Shown in pieces: positions 22,109-33,439 of a DNA stretch of 64,000 nucleotides (the stretch's first letter is position 1; each line of letters begins with the position of its first letter). A model generated the notes under the pieces. It was not told the DNA's origin. It saw only the letters and a list, made by a program, of their open reading frames with translations, and made no database searches. The position numbers were made by a program, and so were the translations under genes. The DNA is taken from assembly GCF_963678635.1 (NCBI RefSeq), contig NC_087068.1, positions 684,001 through 748,000 of the forward strand, given 5' to 3'. This DNA is from Symsagittifera roscoffensis (Eukaryota; Xenacoelomorpha; Acoela; Convolutidae).

Positions 22109-23050
22109 TTATAAAACTGACCAAGAGGTTGGTGAAGTTTCACGCTCTCTTTTTGTAAGCATTCTTCCGTCAGAGGAACATTTTCGTTTGTTATTTTCGA
22201 TATTTAAATTGTCTTTTTTTTCTTTTGCAGAGTAAGAATGAAAATCTACGACCTGGTTGTTGAGAACCTCATCCTTTTGTTTTTCTTCGCTTGGAGTAGC
22301 TGCACTGTTTGTTTTAGATTCATCAATCAAAACTCCAGATGTTGGTGCTTCAACATTCTTATCTTCTTCTTTTTCGGTACCATTACAAAACTTATCGCTT
22401 GTTGTTTCGTCATCGATTTTCTCGTCGCTGGCATTATTGGAGCTTGGTTTTTGTGGGTAGTGATTATTTGGATTTTTGGTTATTTGGTTCCCTATGTTGC
22501 ACCAATCATCATGATGACCTTTTTCTTGGCGTCCAGACATCTTGCATTTTTGACATTCATGTAGTGAAGGTATGTGAAACGAGATTTCTACACCTTCCCA
22601 CATTTTGAAGCCATCCATTCTCGATTTAAAAGACCAGTCCTTCAGCTTTTTCTCTTGTTCTTCGTTTTGTATTTTAACTTCTAAAATTGCTCTTCCTGTG
22701 TAAACATACTGACCCGTTTCAGTTACGATACAGGTCTCACGTTGGAATATGGGGCTATGAATTATGTCTTCTGGCAATTGGAGAATTGATTTCGCTTCGA
22801 TATCGTTGCATACATAAGGCAAGTTCGACAATTTGATTTTTGCTAGTTTAGGGTAAATGTTCTTGGGTCTATGAGACCTTGGAAAGCATCCCATGGGAAA
22901 TACCGTCCTGTCAAGTAGAATGATTCCTTCGCTTTTGATGCTAGTTATGAATTGCTCTGCTTCGGGGGGAGCAATAACTGTCAGTGTATGAAGTTTGCGG
23001 TCATCTTTCGTCACGGTTATTGTTTTTGAGATTGTCATCTTCTGTTGCAT
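22109..23050 (-). CDS. LINE ORF1, RNA-binding protein
   Basis: Intact 313-codon frame. Residues about 70-150 look like an RRM-type fold (IKLSNLPYV, then AILEVKIQNEEQEKKL), and a Cys/His cluster (CQKCKMSGRQEKGHHDDWC, about residues 168-186) fits a zinc knuckle with an extended middle. The C-terminal third is Asn/Glu/Lys-rich and disordered. In L1/Tx1 elements ORF1 protein coats the element RNA and acts as a nucleic-acid chaperone in the RNP. ORF2 follows after 77 nt. The start ATG is the first in frame, about 40 nt after the 5' repeat ends. Confidence 0.85.
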   Translation of the reverse strand: MQQKMTISKTITVTKDDRKLHTLTVIAPPEAEQFITSIKSEGIILLDRTVFPMGCFPRSHRPKNIYPKLAKIKLSNLPYVCNDIEAKSILQLPEDIIHSPIFQRETCIVTETGQYVYTGRAILEVKIQNEEQEKKLKDWSFKSRMDGFKMWEGVEISFHIPSLHECQKCKMSGRQEKGHHDDWCNIGNQITKNPNNHYPQKPSSNNASDEKIDDETTSDKFCNGTEKEEDKNVEAPTSGVLIDESKTNSAATPSEEKQKDEVLNNQVVDFHSYSAKEKKDNLNIENNKRKCSSDGRMLTKRERETSPTSWSVL

Positions 23051-23092
23051 TGTTGTGGGGAATTGTTTAAGTATATCGGAAGCACAACTTCG

Positions 23093-23411
23093 ATATGCCT
23101 GCGCCAGATTTTCAGCTGACCTTACAATTTCTCTCGAGAATGGGGGGGATGATTTTGATTATTTGGATTTGTTTTGTTTGTGTCGTCGATTTGTTTGCTG
23201 TTAGCGCATTTCTGAAATTTGTCTCCGTTTCAATCAGCACTTCGTGAGTAATTGGTAGCTGAGATTCCGTCAGTTGTTGTTGACTCATGACTTGGTTTTA
23301 CTCAATGGGGGGCAAAAAAGCCTTCACCCGGAGGTATACTTGAAAAAAATTAGATTTTTCTCTTTCAAAATGTAGAAATCAGAAGGCAAAAACATCAACT
23401 ATATTGCACGT
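23093..23411 (-). repeat. 5' region of the LINE (copy adjoining ORF1)
   Basis: Direct-repeat partner of 18221-18535, oriented with ORF1. On the - strand it starts just after an A-run (23413-23427), mirroring the A-run that precedes the other copy. Confidence 0.88.
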
Positions 23412-23427
23412 GCGTTTTTTTTTTTTT

Positions 23428-25412
23428 CATTTCCAACCTCTTTCGGTAACAAGGCATTTTATGACTTCTGTTTCTTTTTCGGTATTTTACTCTTTTGTCG
23501 GTATTTTAAATGTATTCGATGATCTATTTTAATAATTTAGAAATTTCGAATTTAAGTTTTCAGTGGATTGCCGCATGAGAGTTTGAAAAAAAAATTAATT
23601 TCAGATTTGATTCTGCAAAAGATTGTTTAACGTTTTGTGAATCACCGCAATCACGTTCTCGCAAAAATCAACGTCAGTTCTAATTTTTTGATAAATTATT
23701 TGAAAATGGAAAAAACGAAAGAAACTACTGAAAGTGGAAGTGAAAGTATTTGTTTTTCTAATTTTGTCTTCTGGCCCATGTTTTACTCAATTCTGATTTT
23801 AGCCATAGGTCACGTGGTTAAAATTTCACGAAAGTCCTCCTACAAAAACATTTGGTCAGTCGAATATCAAATCATGTGAGATTAATTTCACAAAGGCTGT
23901 TTTTCATTAGAGCTGAATTGAAGAGCAAAGTATCATATGTGTTCTCCAATTTTTTCTGAAAACAATCCGAAGTATTCGGAAGTAGATACTCTCAAATTCT
24001 GAGAGTATATGTTATTGCAAGTGCTTTTATTTTGTTTTAAAAAACATTTTAAAGGTTGTTTACTCTACCTTTTAGGATATTTGTTTTCATAATGGTCTTG
24101 AAGGTAGAAAAAAACTTTGGCATTTGACTTTTTCAACTGATCCTCTCAATTAATCTGTTTTCCCACTATTATCTTAACCTAAATGGTACATCAATGATAA
24201 AGTATCCCTCGAAAAAGCAACTTTGCTAGACAGGTCCCACATGCATTTTGCATGTTATACCTTTGAAAACTAGTTTGCTTATAAATTTTTCATTTCAAAA
24301 ATCTGGCGAAGTTTGTTGAGTCAGAAACATTTCAGATTAAAAATTCTGTGGGATAAAACGGTAGTTGACTCCCTAGCCCCTAGTAGAATATGCGGAGGCT
24401 CGGTTTGTAACCCCGGAACGGCCGAGGCGTAAGATAGAAAATCTGACAAATATTGAGATTTTATTATTGTGGATATATTTTTCAACCAATAGCTTTTGAA
24501 GTTCAGGGTGCCGCCGGCCCTAGTACCGAAATTTTTCTGAATGAGCTTCTAAGAACTTGTGAACGTGTTCCGAGAAATCCAGGGTAGGTAGTTTTCTTAA
24601 GCAAAGAATCTCCCTCGCAATACAGGTTGCGAACGCTGCCTGTGTACTCGGCACTATTAATGATAAAACTACTTTCGAAGGATTTTTTTTTATTTATAGA
24701 GCCAAGGGAACAAAAGCGCAGCTTCACCTAAGTATACGATAGCCCCGTAGCCTCATATCAAGCTAGTCTTTTTGAGCCACTTTCAACTCCGGTTTATTCT
24801 GTGCAGGCGTTAGTTTTCTCAATCTGGTTGGCTTGATTCCCAACCATCTAACTCTCTTTACTTATATCCATATTATACTTTACTCTTCCATCTCTAAAAA
24901 ATACCGAGGATTTTGACTGGATAATGTGATGAAGGGACTCCTGACTGTAACCTCGGGTACTATGATACTTTCGACCTTCTGAGTACTTTATGAGGTTAAA
25001 CTAAAGAAAAAAAGTATCATCCAAATTTAGTTTAGCGATGTACGTTTTATTTTGGATATTGAACTTTAACGAATGAAGCTGTTCATTTTTTTTGGTGTAT
25101 CGGAATATAATTCTCTTGAACTTATTATAATTTTTTTTTTCTAAATGCTGCGTTTCAAATCTTCTTACGTTTTTATTAGATGAATGATTTGCATATAATA
25201 TATTTCTTTCTTAACTTTAAATTTTTTTATGATTTTTTACAATTACTGAATCCCAATAATAAAGATAAAACCTATGGCAGACATATACAAAACAAACAAC
25301 AAGTGTGGGATGAATCATTGAGGATTGAAAAGAGAGGGGGAATGCGCTAACAGCAAAGGAACAAAGGAGCACCAGAATTGGGAATGCAAAAAACGTAATA
25401 AACTGCACAAGA
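23428..25412. other. Gene-free stretch
   Basis: AT-rich. An 80-codon frame at 23637-23879 (+) has one hydrophobic segment (FVFWPMFYSILILAIGHVV) but nothing else supports a gene. Nothing else recognised. Confidence 0.45.
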
Positions 25413-25910
25413 CTAGATGGCCCGGCTGACAATCATAGTGGCGTTTCCTCTCATGAGGCACACTGAGAGGCTCTGGAGAAGGCGAACTGGGGCAACACGA
25501 GCGTCACGTGAACCAGAACGTCTGGCATCAGCGAGGATAGCAACTGACTTGAGGGTTTTGATAGCTAAAGCGGACCAACCCCCGAGCGTTTCGACTGCTA
25601 ACGGGAAAAAACTGATTCCTTGTTCCTCACAGTTTTTCTCGTGTTTCGAAAATTAGCGGTCCTCAGCAACTTCCAGGGACGCCCCGGGGGTCTCCGCCGC
25701 ACGAGAGAGAAGAGATAACTGCAGCGGGGATGTCACGGTGACGTCGAAAGCAGCTGGGCGACCAGCGCTCCAAGTAGGGATAAAAATATCGCCGGGTTTG
25801 GACCGTTCTCCAGGGATGAGGTTCCGTTGCTCCTTGATGGGGGCTAAAGAGGCAGCCGAGGTAGCATTGAAAATAATGTCCCGTAGTCTGTCGTGACGGG
25901 AGATCCGGCC
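25413..25910 (-). pseudogene. C-terminal fragment of an RT-bearing mobile-element protein
   Basis: On the - strand one frame runs from about 25910 to a TAG at 25413-25415 with a single internal TAA (near 25654). It reads SRHDRLRDIIFNATSAA, then ERSKPGDIFIPTWSAGRP-AAFDVTVTSPLQ, and later SFFPLAVETLGGWSALAIK and VRLLQSLSVCLMRGNA. This pattern (RHnxLRD, RPgDvflPxW-GrpAAlDVtV, PLAVETlGGW) is one I know from the C-terminal region of reverse-transcriptase-containing proteins in many invertebrate genomes; the GD...DVTV core resembles a PD-(D/E)XK nuclease fold. The region is GC-richer than its surroundings. The RT itself is absent, so this is a truncated relic. Confidence 0.7.
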
Positions 25911-26404
25911 TTTTTATGATTGGATTGTTTAGGTTTTTAGGACTTGTCACACATTATTTTAACACTTTAGCTGACATCGAACTCAATTTGATTTAGGAAT
26001 GCCTATAAATTTATGATGGTTTGAAAGGGTTCGTAAAGCTCTGTATTTTCACGAATAAACGCCTATGAAAATGTATCATACCTCTTTAAGTTAAAAAAGT
26101 AAGCCTATGTTTATAGAAAGCACCGATAAGATTTGAAAAACGATTTTGGGCGAAATGTTTTTCAATTCAAAATAAGGGCATTCATAATAAACAGATGCTA
26201 TAGAAACTCTCATCTTGATTGTTATCCAGATAATCACAATTCGAGCATAGAAAAACCACTTCGATTTTTTTTTGAAAACTTGAAAGGAAGGTAGCTATAC
26301 AAACTCAAAGTATCTTAAGCAGTTTGTCGATTAATTAAGGAATTACGGATTCATAGCAGCTCACATTTCTCGGACAAATGAGCAAAAACTAATCTTAATT
26401 TCAG

Positions 26405-26835
26405 ATTACGGCGCTATGAACGAATCACTCGAAGAAACAGAGGAGGTCACTGGTCCATCTGTGGAGTCAGCTGACCCAGAAGAACGTATTATGGCTAGGC
26501 GAAACAGAATCAAGAAGCGCCTCGAGCAGCAACGCAAGGCTGCAATGGGTGAGGACTCTCTTGACTCAAAGACCACAAAACAAGAGTTGTCGAAGTCTCG
26601 AAAGCAGATGAAAGCTAGCAAGGACAGAGTTGACAAGCTGAAAAAAGACGGGTCAAATTTAGTAGATAATATAAAAGTTGCGGCTGATGAAAGAGAGCAT
26701 TTAAGGCGAAAGGAAATTAATGACAACAATAGATCGAGGGCAGAGCGATTAGAGGCAGAAGCTAAAACTGCCCTAGAGAGGTTCGAAGAGATCACAAAAC
26801 GATGGCAAGCAGCTGATATGAAAGAAATTCCTCAG
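26405..26835 (+). CDS. DRC1: DRC1, first coding exon (codons 1-140)
   Basis: Dynein regulatory complex subunit 1 (CCDC164) is the central coiled-coil scaffold of the nexin-DRC, which links outer doublets and regulates dynein in motile cilia and flagella. A 3' splice site (tttcag) ends at 26404, so at least one untranslated exon lies upstream. Translation begins at ATG 26416 with a short acidic leader, then PEERIMARRNRIKKRLEQQR, which matches the DRC1 N-terminal block, followed by coiled coil to EIPQ. The donor is CAG|GTAGTT at 26836, phase 0. The next exon lies 25.5 kb away at 52391 and completes a 733-residue protein, against about 740 for human DRC1. Confidence 0.95.
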
Positions 26836-27394
26836 GTAGTTTTCAATGTCTACTGTTTCACTTTCTGTTTGTTCAGACCACCCCCTAGATGTTGGAAAAA
26901 CTAAGACCAAGCTTCGTTCTCTTTACAAAATCAGACATCACAATGAATATTGTACATCAACAAGCGTTGGTATCAAAATAAAAGCTACACTTTACTCAAA
27001 CAATTGAAAGAAGATGTCCTAAACCGCTAAGTTCTAACTTGGAGAAACATTTATTTTGTAGAATGGAGAAACATTTAACTTGTCGATAACGCTCATCTAA
27101 TTTTTTTCTTCGACTTCAGACATGGTTTGAGTAGGTTTTGTTGAACCTTCTTATATTTGTTTTGGTTCCGACCACCCCAAGGGTAGGAAGGCCTAATGGC
27201 ATGGGTCTGGTTTTTCAACAAAATCCGCAGAAACGGCGTTTTTTTACTCAGAACTCCCAGTTTATTAATTAATTAAGACCATTTATCCACGGGGAAAGGA
27301 CCAACACAAGAGCTGTACAGCTCATCACGGCGAACCGCTGTTGTGCCTCTGTTTAAGAACTACATGCAATTTTTTTGGTTATTTTTCTGGGCTG

Positions 27395-27512
27395 GGTAAT
27401 GTTGCCTGACCCTCAGGCAACGAGCACGGATCATTGTGGGCCTCGAACATCCGACCTTTCGATTGAGAGGCGGAGACGTAACCACTTCACCACCGCTCCC
27501 CTCACCACCGCT
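27395..27512 (-). mobile_element. tRNA-derived SINE, promoter head plus tail
   Basis: On the - strand, GGTGGTGAAGTGGTTA fits a pol III A box. About 31 nt later TGTTCGAGGCC fits a B box (9 of 11 to GGTTCGANTCC). Spacing and order suit a tRNA-like head. It is followed by a tail with the hairpin TTGCCTGA-CCC-TCAGGCAA (about 27400-27420). The acceptor and anticodon stems do not pair cleanly, so it is not a functional tRNA gene. Confidence 0.6.
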
Positions 27513-28766
27513 CCCCAACAGTTGTGATTCAGATTTTGAAAAAAAAACGTCTAGCTTCATTCCATTCTTTCCTGCTACTTGAAAAAATATATCTTTTTTT
27601 TTATTTAATTTTTTAATTTTTATAGTTCTTAATTGGTTTACATAGATTATTTGGCGCAGCCATCGGCGTTCCCAGTTGCTCTGACTACTGAAAGACTTTT
27701 CTGAGTTTTTTCCACACAAAATCAGGTGCAGCAAGAAGTCATCTTAATTGCTCGGGTGATATATCATACTAAAGATCTTTTAGTCGTGTTTCGATTGAAG
27801 TTATTTAAAAGTCCAAAAAAGTTTCACTTTGTCGAGAAAATTCGTTGTGAATGTTTTGGTTTTCAGTCTAACTTCGATCGAATAAAGCGAGCAAGCGGGC
27901 TTATAAAAGGGCAATAAGATTTAATTTAGGCTGGCAAGACTTGATTTTGCCCGAGTAAAATTAATCGTCGAAAGTTTCTTTTAGCGCCTCTTTGGAAATA
28001 AAAACTTTCCCAAAAATCAAAAATATGCTCTGCAAAACTTTTGATCAAATAACGGATTTCTTAATAAGTTTTTAAAAATATTAGATTTTTTGCTTTCTCT
28101 TCTGTTATTTTTGAGAAAAACTGTTGTCGAGTTTGCCTTGTCTACCATTGGTATCGAATATGCCCAAACTTTAGGCTTCTTCACTTTTTCTTATGACACT
28201 AACAAATAAACTAAGCAATTAACAAAAACTGTTTTTCTTTTGTTTTTTTTTTGTGGTCGTAACTTTCTTAGCTATTTGCGCAGCCACCGGCGAACCTGGC
28301 TAGGTTATTATTTTGATAGAAAAATAGAAAAGGAGTATTTTTTCAATTGATTTATTGGTATCATTTACAGATGAGATAACCTAATCTTTTGCCCTTAATG
28401 GCTTTTGCTCCTTGAAGTCCTTCAGAGCCGTTTTTAGAATAACAAAGATTTCATAATTGACGTGGTTGCACATTTTTTATTGCGAGTCTCTGGTGACATG
28501 CCATTTCTTAACGGCTCTTATCAAGATCAAAACTTTCTTATTTCAACTTTCTTTCTTCAATGACCTCGCATAACACCAGAGGGAATGGGTTGGATGTGAA
28601 ATTAAACTCATTTCAGTCGCCATTCTGACTCCATGAACCATTCCATTTTTATCAGTTTCGGCATATTTTTTCTTGAAACTTGTTCTTTTTTATTACTCAA
28701 GTAATCATTAAAACCTGAAAAGTGTCTTGTATCTATAAGATGAGCCCCAAAGAGGGCTGGAGAAAC

Positions 28767-28770
28767 TTAC
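28767..28770. repeat. Target-site duplication, left copy (TTAC)
   Basis: TTAC directly precedes the 5' LTR and is repeated directly after the 3' LTR (52254-52257). A 4-bp duplication is common for Ty3/gypsy and errantivirus-type integration. Confidence 0.8.
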
Positions 28771-29180
28771 TGGAACCTGATCTAAACTACATTTTATGAT
28801 TGGATAAATTAGATATTTTACCACTGTAAAGTATTTAATATTAACCAATCATGATCCATCTAACTAACAACCCACTTATTTGTAAGTGCTGAAATTACTT
28901 GTAATTTCAGCACCAGAGAGATTTGAATTTAACTTAGAAATTAGTTGTCTCTCCAAGAGAACTTCAGCAGCCGCAATAAACCAGTATACCCTAGATCTAT
29001 TGAGCCTAGCAGAGACTAGTTAAACAACCTGAGACTAGATAGTATAAGAGTAAGATTAGGATCGGTATTAGACTAAGAAGTTGCACGAATCTATCCGGCC
29101 GAAAATAAGATAGCGTGACGAGCAGACGGTGTACCCTATCCGAAATTACTCTATGAGTTAACCACATCGGACCTAACTCA
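28771..29180 (+). repeat. 5' LTR (410 bp)
   Basis: Starts TGGAACCTGATC and ends GGACCTAACTCA. It differs from the 3' LTR at about 28892 (A against G) and near 29011 (G against A). It contains a hairpin (gtgctgaaatta / taatttcagcac, about 28887-28915), a polyadenylation signal AATAAA at 28975-28980, and a TATA-like tataagag at about 29042. The stretch about 29045-29160 is the part best kept in the diverged relatives at 2.4 and 62.1 kb. Confidence 0.97.
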
Positions 29181-29182
29181 TC

Positions 29183-29200
29183 TGGTGCGACCATAAGTCT
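29183..29200 (+). promoter_or_regulatory. Primer-binding site candidate
   Basis: TGGTGCGACCATAAGTC starts 2 nt after the LTR; TGG pairs with the CCA end of a tRNA. I cannot name the tRNA. The same bases also read as an open frame (SGATISLEQDL) to a TAG near 29311. Confidence 0.7.
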
Positions 29201-30424
29201 CGAACAAGACCTTAATAGCTTAGAATTAACCAAAAATAGATTAGAAGTTAGACAAAACATTTTCAAAATGTTATACGACAATAATTTAATCGAAATGTCT
29301 ACGACTCAATAGATCAGAGCCAATATTCCGAACGATAATAGAACTACCCGGAATTGGAAGAAGACCTCGAACCAGAGACGACATACGACAAAGTAGAAAC
29401 TTACCAAATAGTTATATGATAGTACGGCAAAAGCCAACACAAATTTTTATATTTAGAATCTTATTAGCAATGAATTTAGATTTTCATTTGCAAACATAAA
29501 ATCTTGAAGTCAATCTTCATGATCATTTCAGGCGCTAAACAAAATTATTAATATACAATAACGATTAATAAAAAGATCTCAGATCGTTTTCCTATATTCT
29601 GCAGTATTATATAAAACATGTTTGGAAAATTTTTATTGAAAAAACAAAACAAAAATTAGTAGCATGACAATAAATTGTTAGTAATCATAAAAATCATTTG
29701 TAGTCCCAGCTTCATCACCTAAACATAACAGCAATCATAAGCTCACTTATATCATTAAAAAACTAAAATTTTTAAACAATTTAAACCATTTTAAACTTAA
29801 ATTCACTTAATTTTAAAATCAGATCATCAAGGCTTATCCTTGGATCTAAATTAATATTTCTATTTAATTAAATTTAAAACTTGATCATCAAGGCCTATCC
29901 TTGGATCAAAAAGAACAATTTTGTTCTCCCCCACCCACTTAGCTAGTGTCTAACGACCTCAAACGTCGATTCACTATCCAACCCTTTCAAAAAACCCAAG
30001 ACTAATAGAAATTTTTAAACAAAACTAATCATTCAAATTAGAATAAACAGTGAAGAACTTCGGTTATTCATCCTTCACTTGATCCCCCCTCTTACCAGAC
30101 CCAGGATAAATCTTAGACTTAGTAAGTTTAAAATAGTACCTAACGAACTACTCGCGTTCTAATTATACCTGAACGTTGTGGATCGATTTACTATTCTCCA
30201 ACCCTTGAACACAATCACTACCCCTAAGTAAGATTAAGTAAGTTAACACCTTAGCTTATACTAGCCACGAGAAAGTAAAAAATCATTCTTCGGAATCGAT
30301 ATACTTTTCTCTCCAACCCTAAATAAATAGACCCAGGTTAAGCTAACCAAAAAATCGTAAGGACTAACAGTTGAAGAAATTAGAAATCATCTAACAACTT
30401 TTTGCATCCGTCATCCTAAACCTT
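29201..30424 (+). other. Retroelement leader, about 1.2 kb, with repeated hairpins
   Basis: Two copies of gatcatcaagg-ccttggatc (about 29823-29850 and 29883-29908), each able to form a CAAGG/CCTTG hairpin. Three diverged copies of a motif with cgatt...actat...ccaaccct occur near 29970, 30185 and 30300. Mostly non-coding. Its position fits dimerisation, packaging or internal initiation signals, but this is inference. Confidence 0.6.
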
Positions 30425-30892
30425 ATGTCATTTAAAAATCTAGGAAACAAACAAACAATCGTTTTGCACAACTGTGAAATAGATAACAAAAAATACGACC
30501 TTGTAATCACACCACACACACAAACAGTTGGATATATCAGAACAAAACGACAAACACTAAAAAGGAAAATAATAACTAAACAAAGACAAATAACACGAAA
30601 AAGATTTTCCAAAAATAGAAACGCATTCTCAGAATCAGAAGTCAGCAATTTAGACGAACTTTATAAATTAAAAGAATCCATTGATAAAAATTGTCCCATT
30701 CACGATCAATTATATTTTTCCGACTCAGAAACAACTTCAAATTCTTTAAAAAGAGGAAAAAGAAGAATAAAAAAGCAATATAAACACAAACCAGTACACT
30801 TGTATAATTGGAATCAACCAATTAGACACATCGATAATTACCTATTAACAGTCATTAAACGAAAAAATGAGCCAAACACACACTCCAAGTGA
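30425..30892 (+). CDS. Small basic ORF upstream of Gag (155 codons)
   Basis: Intact frame rich in Lys/Arg (KRQTLKRKIITKQRQITRKR near residues 40-59; RGKRRIKKQYKHK near residues 115-127) with an acidic-serine patch between. No known family. Its end overlaps the Gag start by 26 nt in another frame. The basic clusters suggest a nucleic-acid-binding or nuclear/nucleolar-targeted accessory protein, which is inference from composition only. It is one of the few unbroken frames in the 5' half. Confidence 0.55.
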   Translation: MSFKNLGNKQTIVLHNCEIDNKKYDLVITPHTQTVGYIRTKRQTLKRKIITKQRQITRKRFSKNRNAFSESEVSNLDELYKLKESIDKNCPIHDQLYFSDSETTSNSLKRGKRRIKKQYKHKPVHLYNWNQPIRHIDNYLLTVIKRKNEPNTHSK

Positions 30893-33254
30893 AGATAGTC
30901 CAGATGATGACGATATCTACCCCTTCCTCGTAGATGCACCCGATAATAGAGGACAACATGATCTTTGTAAGAATTTTCTTCTAAATTTGTTTGAACCCGG
31001 AATTAGCCCATGAAAAACAGAGTTCCCAGATGTAAAAATAAAAATACAGATCATTGATCACTATCTGAAAGATATATGTAACTTAACACAACAATACGGA
31101 ATCTACACCATAGAATTCAGCTCACCAAACCCGAATCACCGCAAATATGTAATTCAAACAGACGATCTTGATTTAGAATTTTCAAAAGTATTCTCAGAAT
31201 ATATAAAAAGCATACAATATCATAACTCACAAAGAGCAAACTCCATATTTACTAATGAAGTTTTTGCAATAATATATAGTCATATTTCAATAGAAAACGA
31301 AAACCCAATCCCGCATATCTCACCGAATGAGACATCCAAACATATAAAGGTACGACATGAAATCACACTATTTTCAACTTTTCTACATATAATTAAAGAA
31401 AATTTCACTAAAGATGAAGTTTCACAACATACAAAACATGACTTACAAAAAATTTTGGCATGGTTTATAATAGATTTTTTCACACATAATATAGATTTAA
31501 TTTCACAAGCAAGAAAAAATTTCAGACCTCAAAATTCAAACGATGATACCGCCATCACAGAACAATCAGACTACGTTTGGGACCGCGAATGGTGTCATTA
31601 TGCATTCATAAATATCCCACAATCAATCTCAAGTCAGGCAATAAGTACAATATCTTATGTAAGAGATTATGTAAGGGTAATACCATTATCCATTGATGCA
31701 ACACCATTAAACTACAATACATTTTTACCTGATACGCGAAATAACAGTTTAAATTCGACCGTCATACACAATGAAAACCTTAATGGAACTAGGAACCTCA
31801 CTCAACAAGATATTCAAACACCATCACACTTCATAAATGAAGAAATCGTCCAAACAACAACTACACAACAAAGTATTTCACCAATACGTCCAAATTTAAC
31901 AACACCAAGAAATACAAACACTTCACTAGCACAAGTAACCTTACAATCAACCGTTAAACCTTCGGTTGCTCCAAAATATTCACAAATGGATTATCAAACA
32001 TATAGACCCATGACAATACCGTCAAAAACACGCAGAACGTTCACAAGAAACACTTTTGCGGAACACAATTATAATTACGCACATTCATCAAAAACAAACT
32101 ATCCCTCACGAAAAAATAATAATAATCAGATAAGATCTCGATATTGGGATAACCCAATGGCAACAACCAACTCAGTAAATTTTCAAACTAATTCACATCC
32201 TCCACAGGATCGTAGTGAAAATTACCCATTCTTTCAACAGAATAAAAATAAAAAGCAAGCACCTCATCAAACGGATTATTTATCCTCTGACGATGATTAT
32301 TTACAACCAGATATATTTGCACCATATACTCAAGAATATTGTGGACAAGGAGTGCAGAAACCGTATACATATCATAGAATTTTTTCTCCACACCCAACAG
32401 ATACACAAAATCAACAACCAATACAAATGCAAAACCCAATTAATACACAATCTTTTCAACCAATTCAGCCACAAAACCCAATGATTACACACTCGATTAC
32501 GCTGCCCAAAAATGGTTTTCAGTATTGCCTATAGAAATAAAATCAAATTGGAAAAGATTTACACAAGAATTTTCAAAAATGTTTGACTCCGAGAGAAATA
32601 AGCAACAACAAAGAGTTTTATGTAATGAAATTCGCAGATTACCAAATGAAACCATCAAACAACTAGCAGTACGTATCGAAACACTAGTTCGAAAAGCATA
32701 TTCATTAAATACACACGATTATAAAAACACAAAAATGACAGAAATCATAATGATGACCTTAACACCTCAATTAAGGAAAATAGCAATAAAAAAGAGCATC
32801 TCATCCCTCCTCAATTGGAGAGCCCAATCTAGATTTTCGAAAACTTGTAGACAAACTAGAACAAGCTGAAATCACAATGAAACTTGAAGAAACAGAAAAT
32901 CTGAAGTTACAATATGTTAATCGAATTGAAACAAATACCACAAATATCAACAATATACAGGAATCAGATACAGACCTTGTTGAAAAAATCACTGAAATAC
33001 TTAATATTTATGAAAAACACCCAAACTTTAAAGGCAAACCATCTTTCAAAAAATGGTGTAATTATTGCCGACGATATGGACATAGTATTTCTGAATGTAG
33101 ACAAAAACAACAGGACAATCAAAACAAACCTCAAAAATATAAAGAACCAAATAAATCATTCTACCAATACATGAAGAAAGATCAAAATCTACCAAACAAA
33201 AATGTATACAGCAACAACAGTTCAGGAAAACCACTTCCGAACAATACCAATTAA
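30867..33254 (+). pseudogene. gag: Gag: N-terminal domain, capsid and CCHC nucleocapsid, broken
   Basis: Starts at ATG 30867 (MSQTHTPSEDSPDDDD). There is an in-frame TGA at 31011, where a Trp codon would fit, then an open frame through a helical region and a long Thr/Gln/Pro-rich section to about 32490. A frameshift leads to the capsid-like core (YAAQKWFSVLP at about 32492; WKRFTQEFSKMF; ETIKQLAVRIETLVRKAY), a second shift near 32818 leads to the zinc knuckle CNYCRRYGHSISEC (CX2CX4HX4C, about 33058-33100), then Asn/Gln/Lys-rich tail. Gag forms the particle and binds RNA. The lesions make it unable to give a full-length product as read. Confidence 0.88.
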
Positions 33255-33439
33255 GCGAGAAATCAATCACCATATAACTCAAGTTATAGAGGAAGATCAC
33301 CAGAACGAAGAAATACACAAAATTCTTCACAAAATCATTATAATCGACCAAATAGTCAAAACAACTATCCACGATCGAATTCAAACGCAACAGAATTTGT
33401 TACTGCATCCAGTTCCCAATCAAACTCAAGGATTAGACA

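Larger units (their letters stand above)
18543..23411 (-). mobile_element. L1/Tx1-like non-LTR retrotransposon (LINE), ORF2 interrupted
   Basis: On the - strand in order: 5' region (23411-23051), ORF1 with RRM-like and CCHC segments (23050-22109), 77-nt spacer, ORF2 with APE endonuclease, reverse transcriptase and C-terminal zinc-ribbon-like CCHC (about 22031-18838), and an A-rich end near 18552-18590. ORF1 is open. ORF2 has at least three frameshifts (about 21955, 19800, 19080) and one in-frame stop (about 19206). The L1/Tx1 assignment rests on the two-ORF layout and the YADD-type RT; a tree would be needed to fix the clade. No target duplication could be defined. Confidence 0.88.

Noticed and set aside
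25217-25432. 71-codon - strand frame as a membrane-protein gene
   Set aside because: AT-rich hydrophobic text with no support, ending where the mobile-element relic begins.
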